NCBI GenBank assembly: GCA_963678565.1 | Contig: OY782875.1 | Span: 744,001-808,000 of the forward strand | Source: SKHV01 sp963678565 | GTDB lineage: Bacteria; Bacteroidota; Bacteroidia; Bacteroidales; Prolixibacteraceae | DNA length: 64,000 bases | Direction of reading: 5' to 3' | Notes under the pieces: model-generated | Told to the model about the DNA's origin: nothing | What the model saw: the letters and a program-made list of their open reading frames with translations, nothing else | Databases searched by the model: none | Shown here: positions 1 to 9,686 of the stretch, one piece after another | Layout of the letters: each line of letters opens with the position of its first letter | Numbering within the stretch: position 1 is the stretch's first letter | Translations under genes and position numbers: made by a program

Positions 1-89
1 TCGAATCCTTTAGCAATTAAGTATTCTTTTAAAAGCAAGCCCAAGTTTTGGTCGTCTTCAGCAAGCAATATTTTGATTTTTGAGTCCAT
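1..89 (-). CDS. Response regulator, N-terminal fragment (runs off the window)
   Basis: The first 29 residues, beginning MDSKIKILLAEDDQNLG, are the start of a CheY-like receiver domain; the acidic pair in AEDD is the usual Mg-binding site. The rest lies beyond position 1, so the output domain is unknown. It starts 3 bp after the stop of the upstream histidine kinase on the same strand, so the two are very likely co-transcribed and form a cognate pair. The ATG at 89 is the only reasonable start. Confidence 0.8.
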   Translation of the reverse strand, partial: MDSKIKILLAEDDQNLGLLLKEYLIAKGF

Positions 90-92
90 AGG

Positions 93-1631
93 TTATTCTT
101 TTACAGGGATATGTAATATGAAATTTGTTCCTTTATTAATAGCACTTTCAACTTTGATTTCACCGTTGTGCGTTGAGATTACTTTGTAAACATAATGTAA
201 GCCTAAGCCAAAACCTTTTACATCGTGAACATTGCCGGTTGGCACGCGATAGAAGCGTTCAAAAATTTGTTTCTGATGTTCTTTTGCGATACCGATACCA
301 TTGTCTTTTATCGAAATTACTAAAAAGTTTTTCTTATTCTGAGTGGTAATTTCAATTTCCGGAATGCCCTTTTTGTATTTCATTGCATTGTCAAGCAAGT
401 TAAACAAAACATTTGTAATATGCACTTGATCGCCATGAACTAAACACTTGGAAGCATTTTTATGTAATGTTAGATGGCCATCTTCAGTTTGAACCCGAAT
501 CTCAAAATTTTGAACCACCGAAGTAATAATTTCATGGATATCGATGGTTTTAAATTTCATTTTCAATCTGCCTTCGTTGAATACAGCCATTTGAAGTACC
601 TTTTCAACTTGCATACTAAGACGTTTACTTTCGTCGTAAATTACATTCGAAATTCGATCAACTGCAACAGTTGTATGATTTACCGAATTATCGCGTAGCA
701 TTTGCGAGGCCAACGAAATTGTTGAAATTGGAGTTTTCAGTTCGTGCGTCATGTTATTGATAAAGTCGTTCTTCACAACCGATAATTTTTTCTGACGCAA
801 AATGATCATTATTGTGTAGGTGAAAATCCCTATAATTACGATAATTAGAAGGATGGATGGAATTACCATAATTCCTGTTGACATTAAAAATTGCCGACGA
901 CTTTTAGGAAAATAAACATTTAAATAATTGGCTTTTTGTTCTCTTATGTCGCTGGCATATAATGGAATTCTGTGTTCTGTCCTTTTGCTGTTTTTGTATT
1001 CTTCGGATGTGAAAATTGTTTTTTCCTCTCCAAATGGAAATGATTTTACAGCGTATTCAAAATCAAGTAAAATTCCATGATTGGCAAATTCATTTTTAAG
1101 TAAAGTTTCAAGGTAATCTTGTTGAACTCGTTCTTCAATTGGTCGGCTTGCCATTTCCATGTGTAATTGCAAGCGGCGCATGTAGAGATCGCGCTCTTTG
1201 ATATTTTTTAAGCGACGTTCGTGTTCAATGTTATTTCGTTGGTCGATATTGTTGAAAGATTCTTGATTTTGAACTGGTGGAGTAAGCCGAATCACTGTAT
1301 CTTTTTGAATAGAGGATTCTATATATTCTCCATCTTTGTTTTTTTTAAGAACCGAATAATTGATTTCCTGATGGATTATTACATCTGAAATATTTTCATT
1401 GATCGGTGTAAAACTAGATTGCTTAATTAAATCTTCGGCTTGAAGAATCTCACGGGTTTCTATGTCCTCGAGTTTTTTTGCAACATTTATCAGACATTGT
1501 TTTACCAATTGAGAGAATTGCTCTTCGCGAATATTTGCAGCATTTCCAATGGTATTCATTTGCAGCAATACTAGTAATCCCAGTACCACCGACATCATCA
1601 CAATTAATCCTATGATTTTTTGCTTTCCCAT
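93..1631 (-). CDS. Membrane sensor histidine kinase
   Basis: A 512-residue two-component sensor. It has membrane segments at about residues 7-24 and 253-279 that enclose a periplasmic sensing region of about 225 residues with no recognised fold. The HisKA H-box has its phospho-acceptor His at about 296 (THELKTP). The ATPase domain has an N-box (NVLFNLLDNAMKY, about 407-419), a G1 box (DNGIGI, about 443) and a G2 box (GFGLGLH, about 473). It autophosphorylates on His and passes the phosphate to the regulator that starts 3 bp downstream. The stimulus cannot be read from the sequence. Confidence 0.92.
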   Translation of the reverse strand: MGKQKIIGLIVMMSVVLGLLVLLQMNTIGNAANIREEQFSQLVKQCLINVAKKLEDIETREILQAEDLIKQSSFTPINENISDVIIHQEINYSVLKKNKDGEYIESSIQKDTVIRLTPPVQNQESFNNIDQRNNIEHERRLKNIKERDLYMRRLQLHMEMASRPIEERVQQDYLETLLKNEFANHGILLDFEYAVKSFPFGEEKTIFTSEEYKNSKRTEHRIPLYASDIREQKANYLNVYFPKSRRQFLMSTGIMVIPSILLIIVIIGIFTYTIMIILRQKKLSVVKNDFINNMTHELKTPISTISLASQMLRDNSVNHTTVAVDRISNVIYDESKRLSMQVEKVLQMAVFNEGRLKMKFKTIDIHEIITSVVQNFEIRVQTEDGHLTLHKNASKCLVHGDQVHITNVLFNLLDNAMKYKKGIPEIEITTQNKKNFLVISIKDNGIGIAKEHQKQIFERFYRVPTGNVHDVKGFGLGLHYVYKVISTHNGEIKVESAINKGTNFILHIPVKE

Positions 1632-1723
1632 TACCTACAAATATAAAATATTTGTAATCGGAGCTAGGCTAGGCTTAACATAATTTAACCCACCTTCGGT
1701 TATTTTAACTGCTTTTGAATTGA

Positions 1724-2464
1724 TTAGAGTGATTTATTGCTCTCTATTTTTTCGATGGCCTCTTTGGCTGCGTTTTGTTGTGCTTCCTTTTTAGAAGTTC
1801 CTTTACCTTTACCTGTTTCAATATTGTCGATTAAAACAATCGATTTAAATGAATTGGCTTTGGGATGTTCGTTTTCAACTTCTTCGGTATCGAACTGGAT
1901 TTCTTTGCGCAATTTTTGTCCCCATTCGATTAGTTGGCTTTTGAAATTTTCATCTAATTCTTCCAGCTCATTTAAATCAACGTATGGGTTTAGGAATTTC
2001 TTTATTAATACATACTTGGCTTTTTCGTAGCCTTTATCGAGATAAATGGCGCCAATTAATGCTTCAAATGCATCTCCTAAAATATGACTATTTTGATTGG
2101 TGCCTACCGTTTTTGATTTTAGGAACTGATGTAAACCAGTATCGTAGGTTAGTTGCGAAAGAAATGCTCTGTTAACCAGTTTAGAGCGCATTTGAGTCAT
2201 GAATCCTTCTCCGCGATGTGGAAAGCGGTTGTAAAGTAATTCGGCTACCACAGAGCCAATAACGGCATCGCCCAGAAATTCCAATCGTTCATTGTTGATT
2301 GGGTAGCCTAAAGTATCGGTTTCAGAAACAGACTTGTGGGTAAAAGCAATGTCGTATAGTTTGGTGTTGATAGGATAGTATCCAATCAGGTTTTTTAAAA
2401 ATAAATAAAACTCTTTTCCTGGTGAGGAAAAGAGTTTTATAAACTGATAAAATCGCTTTATCAT
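1724..2464 (-). CDS. rnc: Ribonuclease III
   Basis: A 246-residue double-stranded-RNA endonuclease for rRNA and mRNA processing. The signature ERLEFLGDAV lies at about residues 59-68 and the second acidic cluster GDAFEALIGAIY at about 130-141; together they supply the Mg-binding Asp/Glu residues. A C-terminal dsRNA-binding domain (about 173-241) ends in the usual Lys-rich KGTSKKEAQQNAA helix. The N-terminus is about 20 residues longer than in E. coli. Its start overlaps the fabF stop by 4 bp, so it is translationally coupled at the end of an acpP-fabF-rnc operon. Confidence 0.96.
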   Translation of the reverse strand: MIKRFYQFIKLFSSPGKEFYLFLKNLIGYYPINTKLYDIAFTHKSVSETDTLGYPINNERLEFLGDAVIGSVVAELLYNRFPHRGEGFMTQMRSKLVNRAFLSQLTYDTGLHQFLKSKTVGTNQNSHILGDAFEALIGAIYLDKGYEKAKYVLIKKFLNPYVDLNELEELDENFKSQLIEWGQKLRKEIQFDTEEVENEHPKANSFKSIVLIDNIETGKGKGTSKKEAQQNAAKEAIEKIESNKSL

Positions 2465-3705
2465 TTGTATTTTTTGAATATTATTGACGCATTGTGGCCA
2501 CCAAATCCAAATGTGTTACTCAGTGCAATATTAATTTCACGTTCTTTAGCTTTATTGAATGTGAAATCTAATTTCTCATCAAGTTCCGGGTCTAATTCAA
2601 ATTGATTGATAGTTGGTGGAACAGTATTGTTCTTTATTGCAAGGATCGCAGCAATTGCTTCTGCAGCACCAGCAGCACCAAGTAAGTGACCGGTCATTGA
2701 TTTTGTTGAGCTGATGCTCAAGTTATAGGCGTGTTCGCCAAATACTTTTTTAATTGCATTTGGTTCTGCAATATCCCCTAATCCTGTTGATGTACCGTGA
2801 ACATTAATGTAATCTACATCTTTTACATCGATACCTGCATCTTCACAAGCTTGTTGCATTACTAGAGATGCCCCACCGCCTTCTGGGTCGGGAGCTGTCA
2901 TGTGGTGAGCATCGGCAGTTAATCCACCACCTAATACTTCCGCATATATTTTTGCACCACGTGCAACTGCATGTTCGTATTCTTCTAAAATTAAAGCTGC
3001 TCCACCTTCTGCCATTACAAATCCATCTCTGTCTTTGTCGAACGGACGCGAAGCTGTTTTAGGATCGTCGTTACGAGTAGAGATTGCTCTCATCGAATTA
3101 AATCCTGCAACACCCATTTCAGTGATTGCTGCTTCTGATCCACCTGATACAACCATATCAACTTTACCTAATCTTAAATAAAGTAAAGCGTCGTAAATTG
3201 CATTGGCTGAAGAAGCGCATGCGGTTACCGTTGTGAAATTTGGTCCTCTAAAACCGTACTCGATCGAGATACTTCCACTACAAATATTGGCAATCATTTT
3301 CGGAATGAAGAAAGGATTGGTTTTTGGGTTTTCAGGTACCAAATTACGAACTTCATCCTGAAAAGTTTGAAGTCCTCCAATACCTGCTCCCCAAATTACC
3401 CCAACTCTATCTTTGTTAACCTTCTCTAAATCAACATTTGAATCCTCAATTGCCTGACGAGCTGCTACGATACCAAATTGTGCATACGGATCATATTTAC
3501 GAACCTCTTTGCGGTCGAAATGATCTAATGGATTCCAATTTTTTACCTCACAGCCAAAAGTTGTTTTGAAGTTGGATGCATCAAAACGAGTGATTGGGCC
3601 CGCTCCACTAACACCGTTCTTGAGATTATCCCAATATTCTTCGACATTGTTTCCAAGCGGGTTAATTGTTCCCAGACCCGTTACTACTACTCGTTTGAAA
3701 TTCAT
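2461..3705 (-). CDS. fabF: Beta-ketoacyl-ACP synthase II
   Basis: A 414-residue condensing enzyme of fatty-acid elongation, which joins malonyl-ACP to acyl-ACP in the cytoplasm. The catalytic triad is at the standard FabF positions: Cys163 (TACASSAN), His303 (NVHGTSTG) and His340 (TGHLLGAAG), with the C-terminal NTFGFGGHN loop. It lies between acpP (21 bp upstream) and rnc (4 bp overlap), a common bacterial order that places the enzyme next to its carrier protein. Confidence 0.97.
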   Translation of the reverse strand: MNFKRVVVTGLGTINPLGNNVEEYWDNLKNGVSGAGPITRFDASNFKTTFGCEVKNWNPLDHFDRKEVRKYDPYAQFGIVAARQAIEDSNVDLEKVNKDRVGVIWGAGIGGLQTFQDEVRNLVPENPKTNPFFIPKMIANICSGSISIEYGFRGPNFTTVTACASSANAIYDALLYLRLGKVDMVVSGGSEAAITEMGVAGFNSMRAISTRNDDPKTASRPFDKDRDGFVMAEGGAALILEEYEHAVARGAKIYAEVLGGGLTADAHHMTAPDPEGGGASLVMQQACEDAGIDVKDVDYINVHGTSTGLGDIAEPNAIKKVFGEHAYNLSISSTKSMTGHLLGAAGAAEAIAAILAIKNNTVPPTINQFELDPELDEKLDFTFNKAKEREINIALSNTFGFGGHNASIIFKKYK

Positions 3706-3726
3706 AATAAAGTAAAAGGGTTATTA

Positions 3727-3960
3727 TTAGCTATTTGCTTCAATGTAAGAGACTGCTTCACCTACAGTACCAATTTTTTCTGCTTGATCGTCAGGAATAG
3801 CCATGTCGAATTCTTTTTCGAATTCCATGATTAATTCAACTGTGTCAAGAGAATCAGCACCTAAATCGTTTGTGAAGCTAGCTTCTACAGTTACTTCGCT
3901 TTCGTCAACTCCTAATTTGTCGACAATAATAGCCTTAACTTTTTCTGCTACGTTAGACAT
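3727..3960 (-). CDS. acpP: Acyl carrier protein
   Basis: A 77-residue acidic four-helix protein that carries acyl chains on phosphopantetheine. The attachment Ser is Ser37 in the GADSLDTVEL motif, followed by the acidic recognition helix (MEFEKEFDMAIPDD) that docks synthases. Length and spacing are canonical. It is the first gene of the operon with fabF and rnc. Confidence 0.97.
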   Translation of the reverse strand: MSNVAEKVKAIIVDKLGVDESEVTVEASFTNDLGADSLDTVELIMEFEKEFDMAIPDDQAEKIGTVGEAVSYIEANS

Positions 3961-4079
3961 CGTTGTAATGTTTTAATGTTAATAATTTGCTTAAAAAATT
4001 TTCGCTGCAAAGTAAAATACAATCCCTCCTTTTTTCCAAATTTTTGCTCCGTAGAGGAGGTTTAAATTAAAGGTTCTAT

Positions 4080-4087
4080 TATTTTTG
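4080..4087 (+). promoter_or_regulatory. -7 promoter element before purN
   Basis: TATTTTTG fits the Bacteroidota TAnnTTTG -7 consensus and lies 43 bp before the purN ATG. No clear -33 element was seen, so this is only a motif match. Confidence 0.35.
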
Positions 4088-4130
4088 TCTTAAATTGATT
4101 CTTTGTGGAAAAGAAGTTAACCTACTTATA

Positions 4131-4688
4131 ATGAAAAACATAGTTATATTTGCATCGGGTTCTGGGTCGAATGCTGAGAACATTGCATGCTATTTTAATG
4201 ATGCTGAAAATTTGAACATTGAATGCATTTATTCGAATAGAGCCGATGCTTTCGTACTTGAGCGAGCAAAAAAACTAAATATTCCATCTTTGGTATTCGA
4301 TAGAAAGCAGTTTTATACCACCGAAATTGTGTTGAATCATCTAAAAAAATTGAAGGTAGATATGATTGTTTTGGCCGGTTTTTTATGGCTGATTCCACAA
4401 AATCTGATCGATAATTTTACCATTGTCAATATTCATCCAGCTTTGCTTCCAAAATATGGTGGAAAGGGAATGTATGGCGATAAAGTGCATGAGGCAGTGG
4501 TGGCCAACAATGAAAAGGAATCGGGAATTACGATTCATTATGTAGATGCAAATTACGACGAAGGAAGTATTATCTTCCAAGCAAAGTGCGAAGTGTCGCC
4601 AAAAGATACGGCCGATGATGTTGCAGCAAAAGTACATGCTTTAGAATATGAGCACTATCCGAAAGTGATAGAGAAAATATTATTTTAG
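4131..4688 (+). CDS. purN: Phosphoribosylglycinamide formyltransferase
   Basis: GAR transformylase of purine synthesis, about 185 residues, using 10-formyl-THF. The start is placed at the ATG at 4131 (MKNIVIFASGSGSN) because the upstream in-frame TTG would add a non-conserved tail. Visible motifs are the phosphate-binding FASGSGSNAENI loop, the catalytic Asn and His of NIHPALLPKYGGKGMYG, and the Asp of VDANYDEG. It ends 61 bp from the convergent thiL, with a terminator between them. Confidence 0.94.
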   Translation: MKNIVIFASGSGSNAENIACYFNDAENLNIECIYSNRADAFVLERAKKLNIPSLVFDRKQFYTTEIVLNHLKKLKVDMIVLAGFLWLIPQNLIDNFTIVNIHPALLPKYGGKGMYGDKVHEAVVANNEKESGITIHYVDANYDEGSIIFQAKCEVSPKDTADDVAAKVHALEYEHYPKVIEKILF

Positions 4689-4697
4689 AAATAAAAA

Positions 4698-4726
4698 AAA
4701 GCCAAATCTATTCCTAGATTGGCTTT
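4698..4726. terminator. Bidirectional terminator between purN and thiL
   Basis: AAAGCCAAATCTA pairs with TAGATTGGCTTT (one bulged A), with A-rich sequence on the left and T-rich sequence on the right. It sits between two convergent stop codons. Confidence 0.6.
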
Positions 4727-4749
4727 AGTTTATAATATATAAAATCTAT

Positions 4750-5799
4750 CTACTCTTCGTCTTCTTTCAATGAATTCCAGCCTTGTGCAGTCAATTCAAT
4801 TTCTGAACCGCCCATCGCTACCAAATTAACTCCTTCGCTTTGTTTGGCAATATGGCCAATTATTGTAATGTCGGGATTGTTGCGCACTTTATCATGTTCT
4901 TCAATTGGCAATGTAAACAATAATTCGTAATCTTCGCCACCATTTAGGGCAGACACAATTGGATTGATGTTTAATTCGGCAGCCATTTTCTTAGTTTGAT
5001 CATCCATAGGGATTCGATCTTCAAATATTTTAGCTCCGGTTTTCGAGTTTTTACAGATATGCATTATCTCTGAGGAAAGTCCATCAGAAATATCAATCAT
5101 TGCGGTTGGGTGAATAGCTAAATTATCAAACATCTGTAGCATATCTATGCGAGCTTCGGGTTTTAGCTGTCTTCTTATTATATAATTGTATCCTTCAAGT
5201 TGTGGTTGCATTTTGGGATCAACTTTGTATACCTCGTTTTCGCGTTCGAGTAATTGCAATCCCATGTAAGCGCCACCCAAATCTCCCGAAATACAAATCA
5301 AATCGTTTTCTTTAGCGCCACTACGATAAGTGATTTTTTCTTTGTCAGCTTCTCCAATTGCTGTAATACTAATGGTTAAACCGGTTAACGATGCCGTTGT
5401 ATCGCCTCCAATTAAATCAACGCCATAAGTAGCACATGCCAAATGAATTCCTTCGTACAGCTCTTCCAATGCTTCAACCGAAAATTTTGAAGAGACACCC
5501 AACGAAACTGTAATTTGTTTTGGTGTTCCTCGCATTGCGATAATATCGCTTACATTTACTGCAACCGATTTGTAACCTAAGTGCTTCAAAGGAACATACA
5601 TTAAATTGAAGTGAATTCCTTCGGTTAACATGTCGGTGGTTACTAAAATATTCTTTTCGCCATAGCTTAAAACAGCGCAATCGTCACCAATTCCTAGTTG
5701 GGAACTTTCGTTGTTTAATTTAATTTTATTTGTTAACCTATCGATTAACATAAACTCTCCTAATTCGGAAATTGGAGTTACCTTGCGATTCTCAGTCAT
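4750..5799 (-). CDS. thiL: Thiamine-monophosphate kinase
   Basis: A 349-residue kinase of the PurM/ThiL fold that makes thiamine diphosphate from thiamine monophosphate with ATP. Family motifs appear in order: GIGDDCAVL, DMLTEGIHF, VNVSDIIAMRG, GGDTTAS, DISDGLSSE and NGGEDYELLFT, supplying the Mg- and ATP-binding aspartates. No other thiamine gene and no TPP riboswitch was seen nearby, so it appears to be a stand-alone cofactor gene. Confidence 0.95.
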   Translation of the reverse strand: MTENRKVTPISELGEFMLIDRLTNKIKLNNESSQLGIGDDCAVLSYGEKNILVTTDMLTEGIHFNLMYVPLKHLGYKSVAVNVSDIIAMRGTPKQITVSLGVSSKFSVEALEELYEGIHLACATYGVDLIGGDTTASLTGLTISITAIGEADKEKITYRSGAKENDLICISGDLGGAYMGLQLLERENEVYKVDPKMQPQLEGYNYIIRRQLKPEARIDMLQMFDNLAIHPTAMIDISDGLSSEIMHICKNSKTGAKIFEDRIPMDDQTKKMAAELNINPIVSALNGGEDYELLFTLPIEEHDKVRNNPDITIIGHIAKQSEGVNLVAMGGSEIELTAQGWNSLKEDEE

Positions 5800-5857
5800 T
5801 ACAGAGGACTTTTTTGTATGAATTGTTAAACTGGAGGCAAAAGTAAGACTACTTTAC

Positions 5858-5865
5858 TATCTTTG
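5858..5865 (+). promoter_or_regulatory. -7 promoter element of the suf operon
   Basis: TATCTTTG matches TAnnTTTG, 69 bp before the sufB start. The gene also has an unusually strong Shine-Dalgarno-like AGAGAGGAGA just before its ATG. No Fe-S regulator site was recognised. Confidence 0.45.
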
Positions 5866-5934
5866 CAAAAATTATTAAACCGTCTGTAATTAACTTTGTT
5901 ATATGGGAATAAGGTTTACTAGAGAGGAGAGAAT

Positions 5935-7377
5935 ATGTCAGAACAAGATAAAATTTTAGACAAGGTAACCAATGAAGATTACAAATATGGGTTTGTAACC
6001 GACATTGATACTGAATTTATAGAGAAAGGATTGAACGAAAATGTAATTCGTTTGATTTCGGCAAAAAAGGAAGAGCCGGAATGGATGTTGGATTTCCGTT
6101 TAAAAGCGTATAAAAGGTGGTTGGAAATGAAAATGCCCGATTGGGCTTACTTGAAAATTCCACCAATCGATTTTCAAAATTTATACTATTTCGCAGCTCC
6201 CAAAAAGAAGCCATTAGCGAGTTTAGATGAAGTAGATCCAGAGTTGATCGATACTTTTAATAAGTTAGGTATTCCTTTAGAAGAGCAAAAACAGTTAGCG
6301 GGAGTTGCAGTTGATGCCGTAATCGATAGTGTTTCTGTTAAAACAACTTTTAAGGAAACTTTGGCTGAACGTGGAATTATTTTCTGCTCGTTTAGCGAAG
6401 CGGTTAAAGAATATCCCGAATTAGTTAAAGAATATATTGGGAAAGCGGTTCCGGTTGCAGATAATTATTTTGCAGCGTTAAATTCTGCTGTGTTTAGTGA
6501 TGGATCGTTCTGTTACATTCCAAAAGGAGTTCGTTGCCCAATGGAATTGTCAACTTATTTTAGAATAAATGCAGCCAATACTGGTCAGTTCGAGCGCACC
6601 TTAATTGTGGCTGATGACGATAGCTATGTTTCTTATCTAGAAGGTTGTACAGCTCCTCAGCGCGACGAAAATCAGTTGCATGCTGCCGTAGTTGAAATTA
6701 TTGCTAAGGAGCGAGCAGAAGTAAAATATTCAACCGTGCAAAACTGGTATCCTGGTGATAAAAACGGAAAAGGTGGAATTTATAATTTTGTAACCAAGCG
6801 TGGTATTTGCAGAGGCGATTATTCAAAAATTGCATGGACGCAGGTGGAAACCGGTTCTGCTGTAACTTGGAAATATCCAAGTTGTGTGTTGGTGGGAGAT
6901 CATTCTTCAGGGGAGTTTTATTCAGTTGCATTAACCAACAATCATCAGCAAGCCGATACAGGTACAAAAATGATACACATTGGAAAAGATACCAAATCGA
7001 TCATTGTATCGAAAGGTATTTCTGCCGGAAAGAGTAACAACTCTTATCGCGGTTTAGTGCGTGTGGCTCCGAATGCCGATAATTCAAGAAATTTCTCACA
7101 ATGTGATTCATTATTGTTAGGCGACACCTGTGGTGCACACACTTTCCCGTATATTGAATGTTCAAACAAAGGAGCAATTCTAGAGCACGAAGCAACGACT
7201 TCAAAAATTTCTGAAGATCAAATTTTTTACTGTAACCAACGAGGTATTGATACTGAAGATGCAGTAGGAATGATTGTGAATGGTTATGCCAAAGAGGTTA
7301 TTAATAAACTTCCAATGGAATTTGCAGTAGAAGCACAAAAGCTACTTCAAATTAGTTTAGAAGGAAGCGTTGGTTAA
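5935..7377 (+). CDS. sufB: Fe-S cluster assembly scaffold SufB
   Basis: A 480-residue SufB, the scaffold on which new Fe-S clusters form with SufC and SufD. The C-terminal right-handed beta-helix core is clear, including the conserved stretch around SGISAGKSNNSYRG and the SQCDSLLLGDTCGAHTFPYIE segment. The Cys/Glu-rich end (ECSNKGAILEHEATTSKI) is the usual cluster-assembly site. A GAGAGGAGA ribosome site 5 bp before the ATG at 5935 decides the start. First gene of sufBCDSE-T. Confidence 0.96.
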   Translation: MSEQDKILDKVTNEDYKYGFVTDIDTEFIEKGLNENVIRLISAKKEEPEWMLDFRLKAYKRWLEMKMPDWAYLKIPPIDFQNLYYFAAPKKKPLASLDEVDPELIDTFNKLGIPLEEQKQLAGVAVDAVIDSVSVKTTFKETLAERGIIFCSFSEAVKEYPELVKEYIGKAVPVADNYFAALNSAVFSDGSFCYIPKGVRCPMELSTYFRINAANTGQFERTLIVADDDSYVSYLEGCTAPQRDENQLHAAVVEIIAKERAEVKYSTVQNWYPGDKNGKGGIYNFVTKRGICRGDYSKIAWTQVETGSAVTWKYPSCVLVGDHSSGEFYSVALTNNHQQADTGTKMIHIGKDTKSIIVSKGISAGKSNNSYRGLVRVAPNADNSRNFSQCDSLLLGDTCGAHTFPYIECSNKGAILEHEATTSKISEDQIFYCNQRGIDTEDAVGMIVNGYAKEVINKLPMEFAVEAQKLLQISLEGSVG

Positions 7378-7499
7378 ACCTCAACTCCCTTTTTAAGGGA
7401 ATGAGCGTTGTATTATTTTAGATTAGAGTAGTATCTGCATTATATAGAAACAGAAACCTTATCCGCCATTAATGGAGTTATAGGGGAAAATTATAGAGT

Positions 7500-8252
7500 A
7501 TGTTAACGATTAAGAACTTACACGCAAACGTTGAAGGTAAAGAAATATTAAAAGGTGTAAACCTGGAAATTAAAGCAGGTGAAATACACGCCATAATGGG
7601 TCCTAATGGTGCCGGTAAAAGTACGTTGGCGAATGTTATTTCAGGTCACGAAAAATACGAAGTAACTGAAGGTGAAGTTATCTTCGAAGGACAAAATATT
7701 TTAGAAATGCCAGTGGAAGAACGTGCTCGCATGGGACTATTTTTAGGATTTCAGTATCCAATTGAAATCCCTGGAGTAAGTATGGTAAATTTCATGAAAA
7801 CTGCGGTGAACGAACAACGTAAATATCGTGGTCAAGAACCTTTATCTGCATCAAAATTCTTAAAAATGATGCAAGAGAAAAAAAAGGTGGTTGAAATAAG
7901 TACACAACTAACCAATCGTTCCGTAAACGAAGGTTTTTCAGGTGGCGAGAAAAAAAGAAATGAAATTTTTCAAATGGCAATGTTGGAACCTAAACTGGCC
8001 ATCCTCGATGAAACCGATTCAGGATTAGATATTGATGCATTGCGCGTAGTGGCATCGGGAGTAAATACATTGAAATCGCCCGAAAATGCAACCATTGTTG
8101 TAACCCATTATCAACGCTTACTCGACTACATCGTTCCCGATTTTGTACACGTTTTGTACCAAGGTAAAATTGTTAAATCGGCTGGTAAAGAGTTGGCATT
8201 AGAGTTAGAATCGAAAGGTTACGACTGGATTAAAAAAGAGTTGGGAGAGTAA
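7500..8252 (+). CDS. sufC: Fe-S cluster assembly ATPase SufC
   Basis: A 250-residue ABC-type ATPase, soluble, that drives SufBCD conformational change. Walker A is GPNGAGKST (about residues 34-42), the signature is SGGEKKRNEI, and Walker B is LAILDETDSGLD. The 122-bp gap after sufB holds a short hairpin (TCCCTT/AAGGGA) without a T-run, so it is more likely an mRNA-stability or spacing element than a terminator. The gene ends 2 bp before sufD. Confidence 0.96.
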   Translation: MLTIKNLHANVEGKEILKGVNLEIKAGEIHAIMGPNGAGKSTLANVISGHEKYEVTEGEVIFEGQNILEMPVEERARMGLFLGFQYPIEIPGVSMVNFMKTAVNEQRKYRGQEPLSASKFLKMMQEKKKVVEISTQLTNRSVNEGFSGGEKKRNEIFQMAMLEPKLAILDETDSGLDIDALRVVASGVNTLKSPENATIVVTHYQRLLDYIVPDFVHVLYQGKIVKSAGKELALELESKGYDWIKKELGE

Positions 8253-8254
8253 TT

Positions 8255-9628
8255 ATGGTAATGAATACAGTTCAATATACTGCAACTCAGGAACTAGTTG
8301 ATCTTTACAACGGCTCTAAAGAGGTTTATGCTGAAGACTGTCCTGATTTCATGAACGAAAAAAGGGAAGCAGCAATAAATTCCTTTGCCGAACAAGGAAT
8401 TCCTTGGCGTAAAGTTGAAGACTATAAATACACTGATTTGCGACAAGCTTTTCAAAACGATTTTCAGGTTTATCCTCGTTACGTAAAGCAAAAGGTCGAT
8501 TTGCACGATATTTTTAATTGTGATGTTCCAAAATTGGAAGCAACAGTTGTTTTAACCGTTAACGGATGGTATTATCAACGCAATAAATTGGTTGAAAACT
8601 TGCCTGAAGGGGTTATTCTAGGAAGCTTGCAAGAAGTTGCAAATCAGCATCCCGAGTTGGTCGAGAAATATTATGGCAAATTGGCTCCTGTGGATACCGA
8701 TCCTTTTGCAGCATTAAATACCGCATTGGTAAAAGACGGCGTTTTCTTGTATGTACCCGAGAATGTTACCATCGAAAAGCCAATTCAGATTATTAATCTA
8801 CTGAATTCAACTGATAATACCTTTGTGAATCAGCGTAATATTTTTGCGATTGGTAAAAATGCTGAAGCGAAAGTTGTTTTTTGCGATCATACATTAAACG
8901 ATAAATATTATGCAGCCAATAATTTGGTAGAATGCTTTGTGGATGACGATGCTCGATTTAGTTTTTACAATATCCAAAATCAGCACGATGAAGCCACAAA
9001 TATTGCATCGTTTTATCTCGATCAAGGGAAAAATACTGTAACCAATTCGGGGGCAGTAACCTTAAATGGTGGAATCATCAGAAACAATATTGGAATTGAT
9101 ATTAGTGGAGAGCATTCTGAAGCGAACGTTTTCGGGCTTTCTTTATTAGACGGAAAGCAACATGCTGATAATTTCATTAATATAAATCATAAAGTTCCGG
9201 AATGCGTAAGTAATCAGCTATTCAAAAATATTTTGGATGAAGAAGCAACTGGCGCATTTTCAGGAAGAATTCATGTTTATCGCGATGCACAAAAAACATC
9301 TGCATTCCAGCGCAACAACAATGTGTTGATGTGCGAACGTTCAACCATGAATACCAAACCACAATTGGTAATCGATGCCGACGATGTGCGTTGTAGTCAC
9401 GGTGCTACCATTGGGCGAATTGATGAAGATGCATTGTTTTATTTGCGTGCACGTGGTATTCCTGAGCGCGAAGCACGCTTAATGCTGATGTTTGCCTTTG
9501 CAAATGAAGTGCTCGATGGCATTTCAATTGAAGCTTTGCGAGGTCGAATTGAAGAATTAGTCGACCGACGATTGCGAGGCGATTTAAGCCCTTGTAATAG
9601 TTGCGCCGTTCATTGCGAACAAAAATAG
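8255..9628 (+). CDS. sufD: Fe-S cluster assembly protein SufD
   Basis: A 457-residue SufD, paralogue of SufB and partner in the SufBC2D complex. Its C-terminus carries the family segment DVRCSHGATIGRIDEDALFYLRARGI. It begins 2 bp after sufC; the GGGAG inside the sufC end favours the ATG at 8255, although the ATG at 8261 is also possible. It ends in a Cys-rich tail (SPCNSCAVHCEQK), an end region rather than a known catalytic site. Confidence 0.95.
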   Translation: MVMNTVQYTATQELVDLYNGSKEVYAEDCPDFMNEKREAAINSFAEQGIPWRKVEDYKYTDLRQAFQNDFQVYPRYVKQKVDLHDIFNCDVPKLEATVVLTVNGWYYQRNKLVENLPEGVILGSLQEVANQHPELVEKYYGKLAPVDTDPFAALNTALVKDGVFLYVPENVTIEKPIQIINLLNSTDNTFVNQRNIFAIGKNAEAKVVFCDHTLNDKYYAANNLVECFVDDDARFSFYNIQNQHDEATNIASFYLDQGKNTVTNSGAVTLNGGIIRNNIGIDISGEHSEANVFGLSLLDGKQHADNFININHKVPECVSNQLFKNILDEEATGAFSGRIHVYRDAQKTSAFQRNNNVLMCERSTMNTKPQLVIDADDVRCSHGATIGRIDEDALFYLRARGIPEREARLMLMFAFANEVLDGISIEALRGRIEELVDRRLRGDLSPCNSCAVHCEQK

Positions 9629-9686
9629 AAACAAGATAAATAATTCGGGAGGCGTTTGCTTCCCGTTTTCTTTTTAATTTTGCACC

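Noticed and set aside
474..698. Many other open frames opposite or within real genes (for example 474-698, 9405-10079, 16189-16605, 45582-46025)
   Set aside because: They lie inside well-supported genes on the other strand or in another frame and their translations show no domain features.
5800..5934. TPP riboswitch near thiL
   Set aside because: No conserved thi-box blocks are seen on the minus strand upstream of thiL.
7378..7499. Terminator between sufB and sufC
   Set aside because: The hairpin TCCCTT/AAGGGA is short and has no T-run after it; sufC needs the same transcript.
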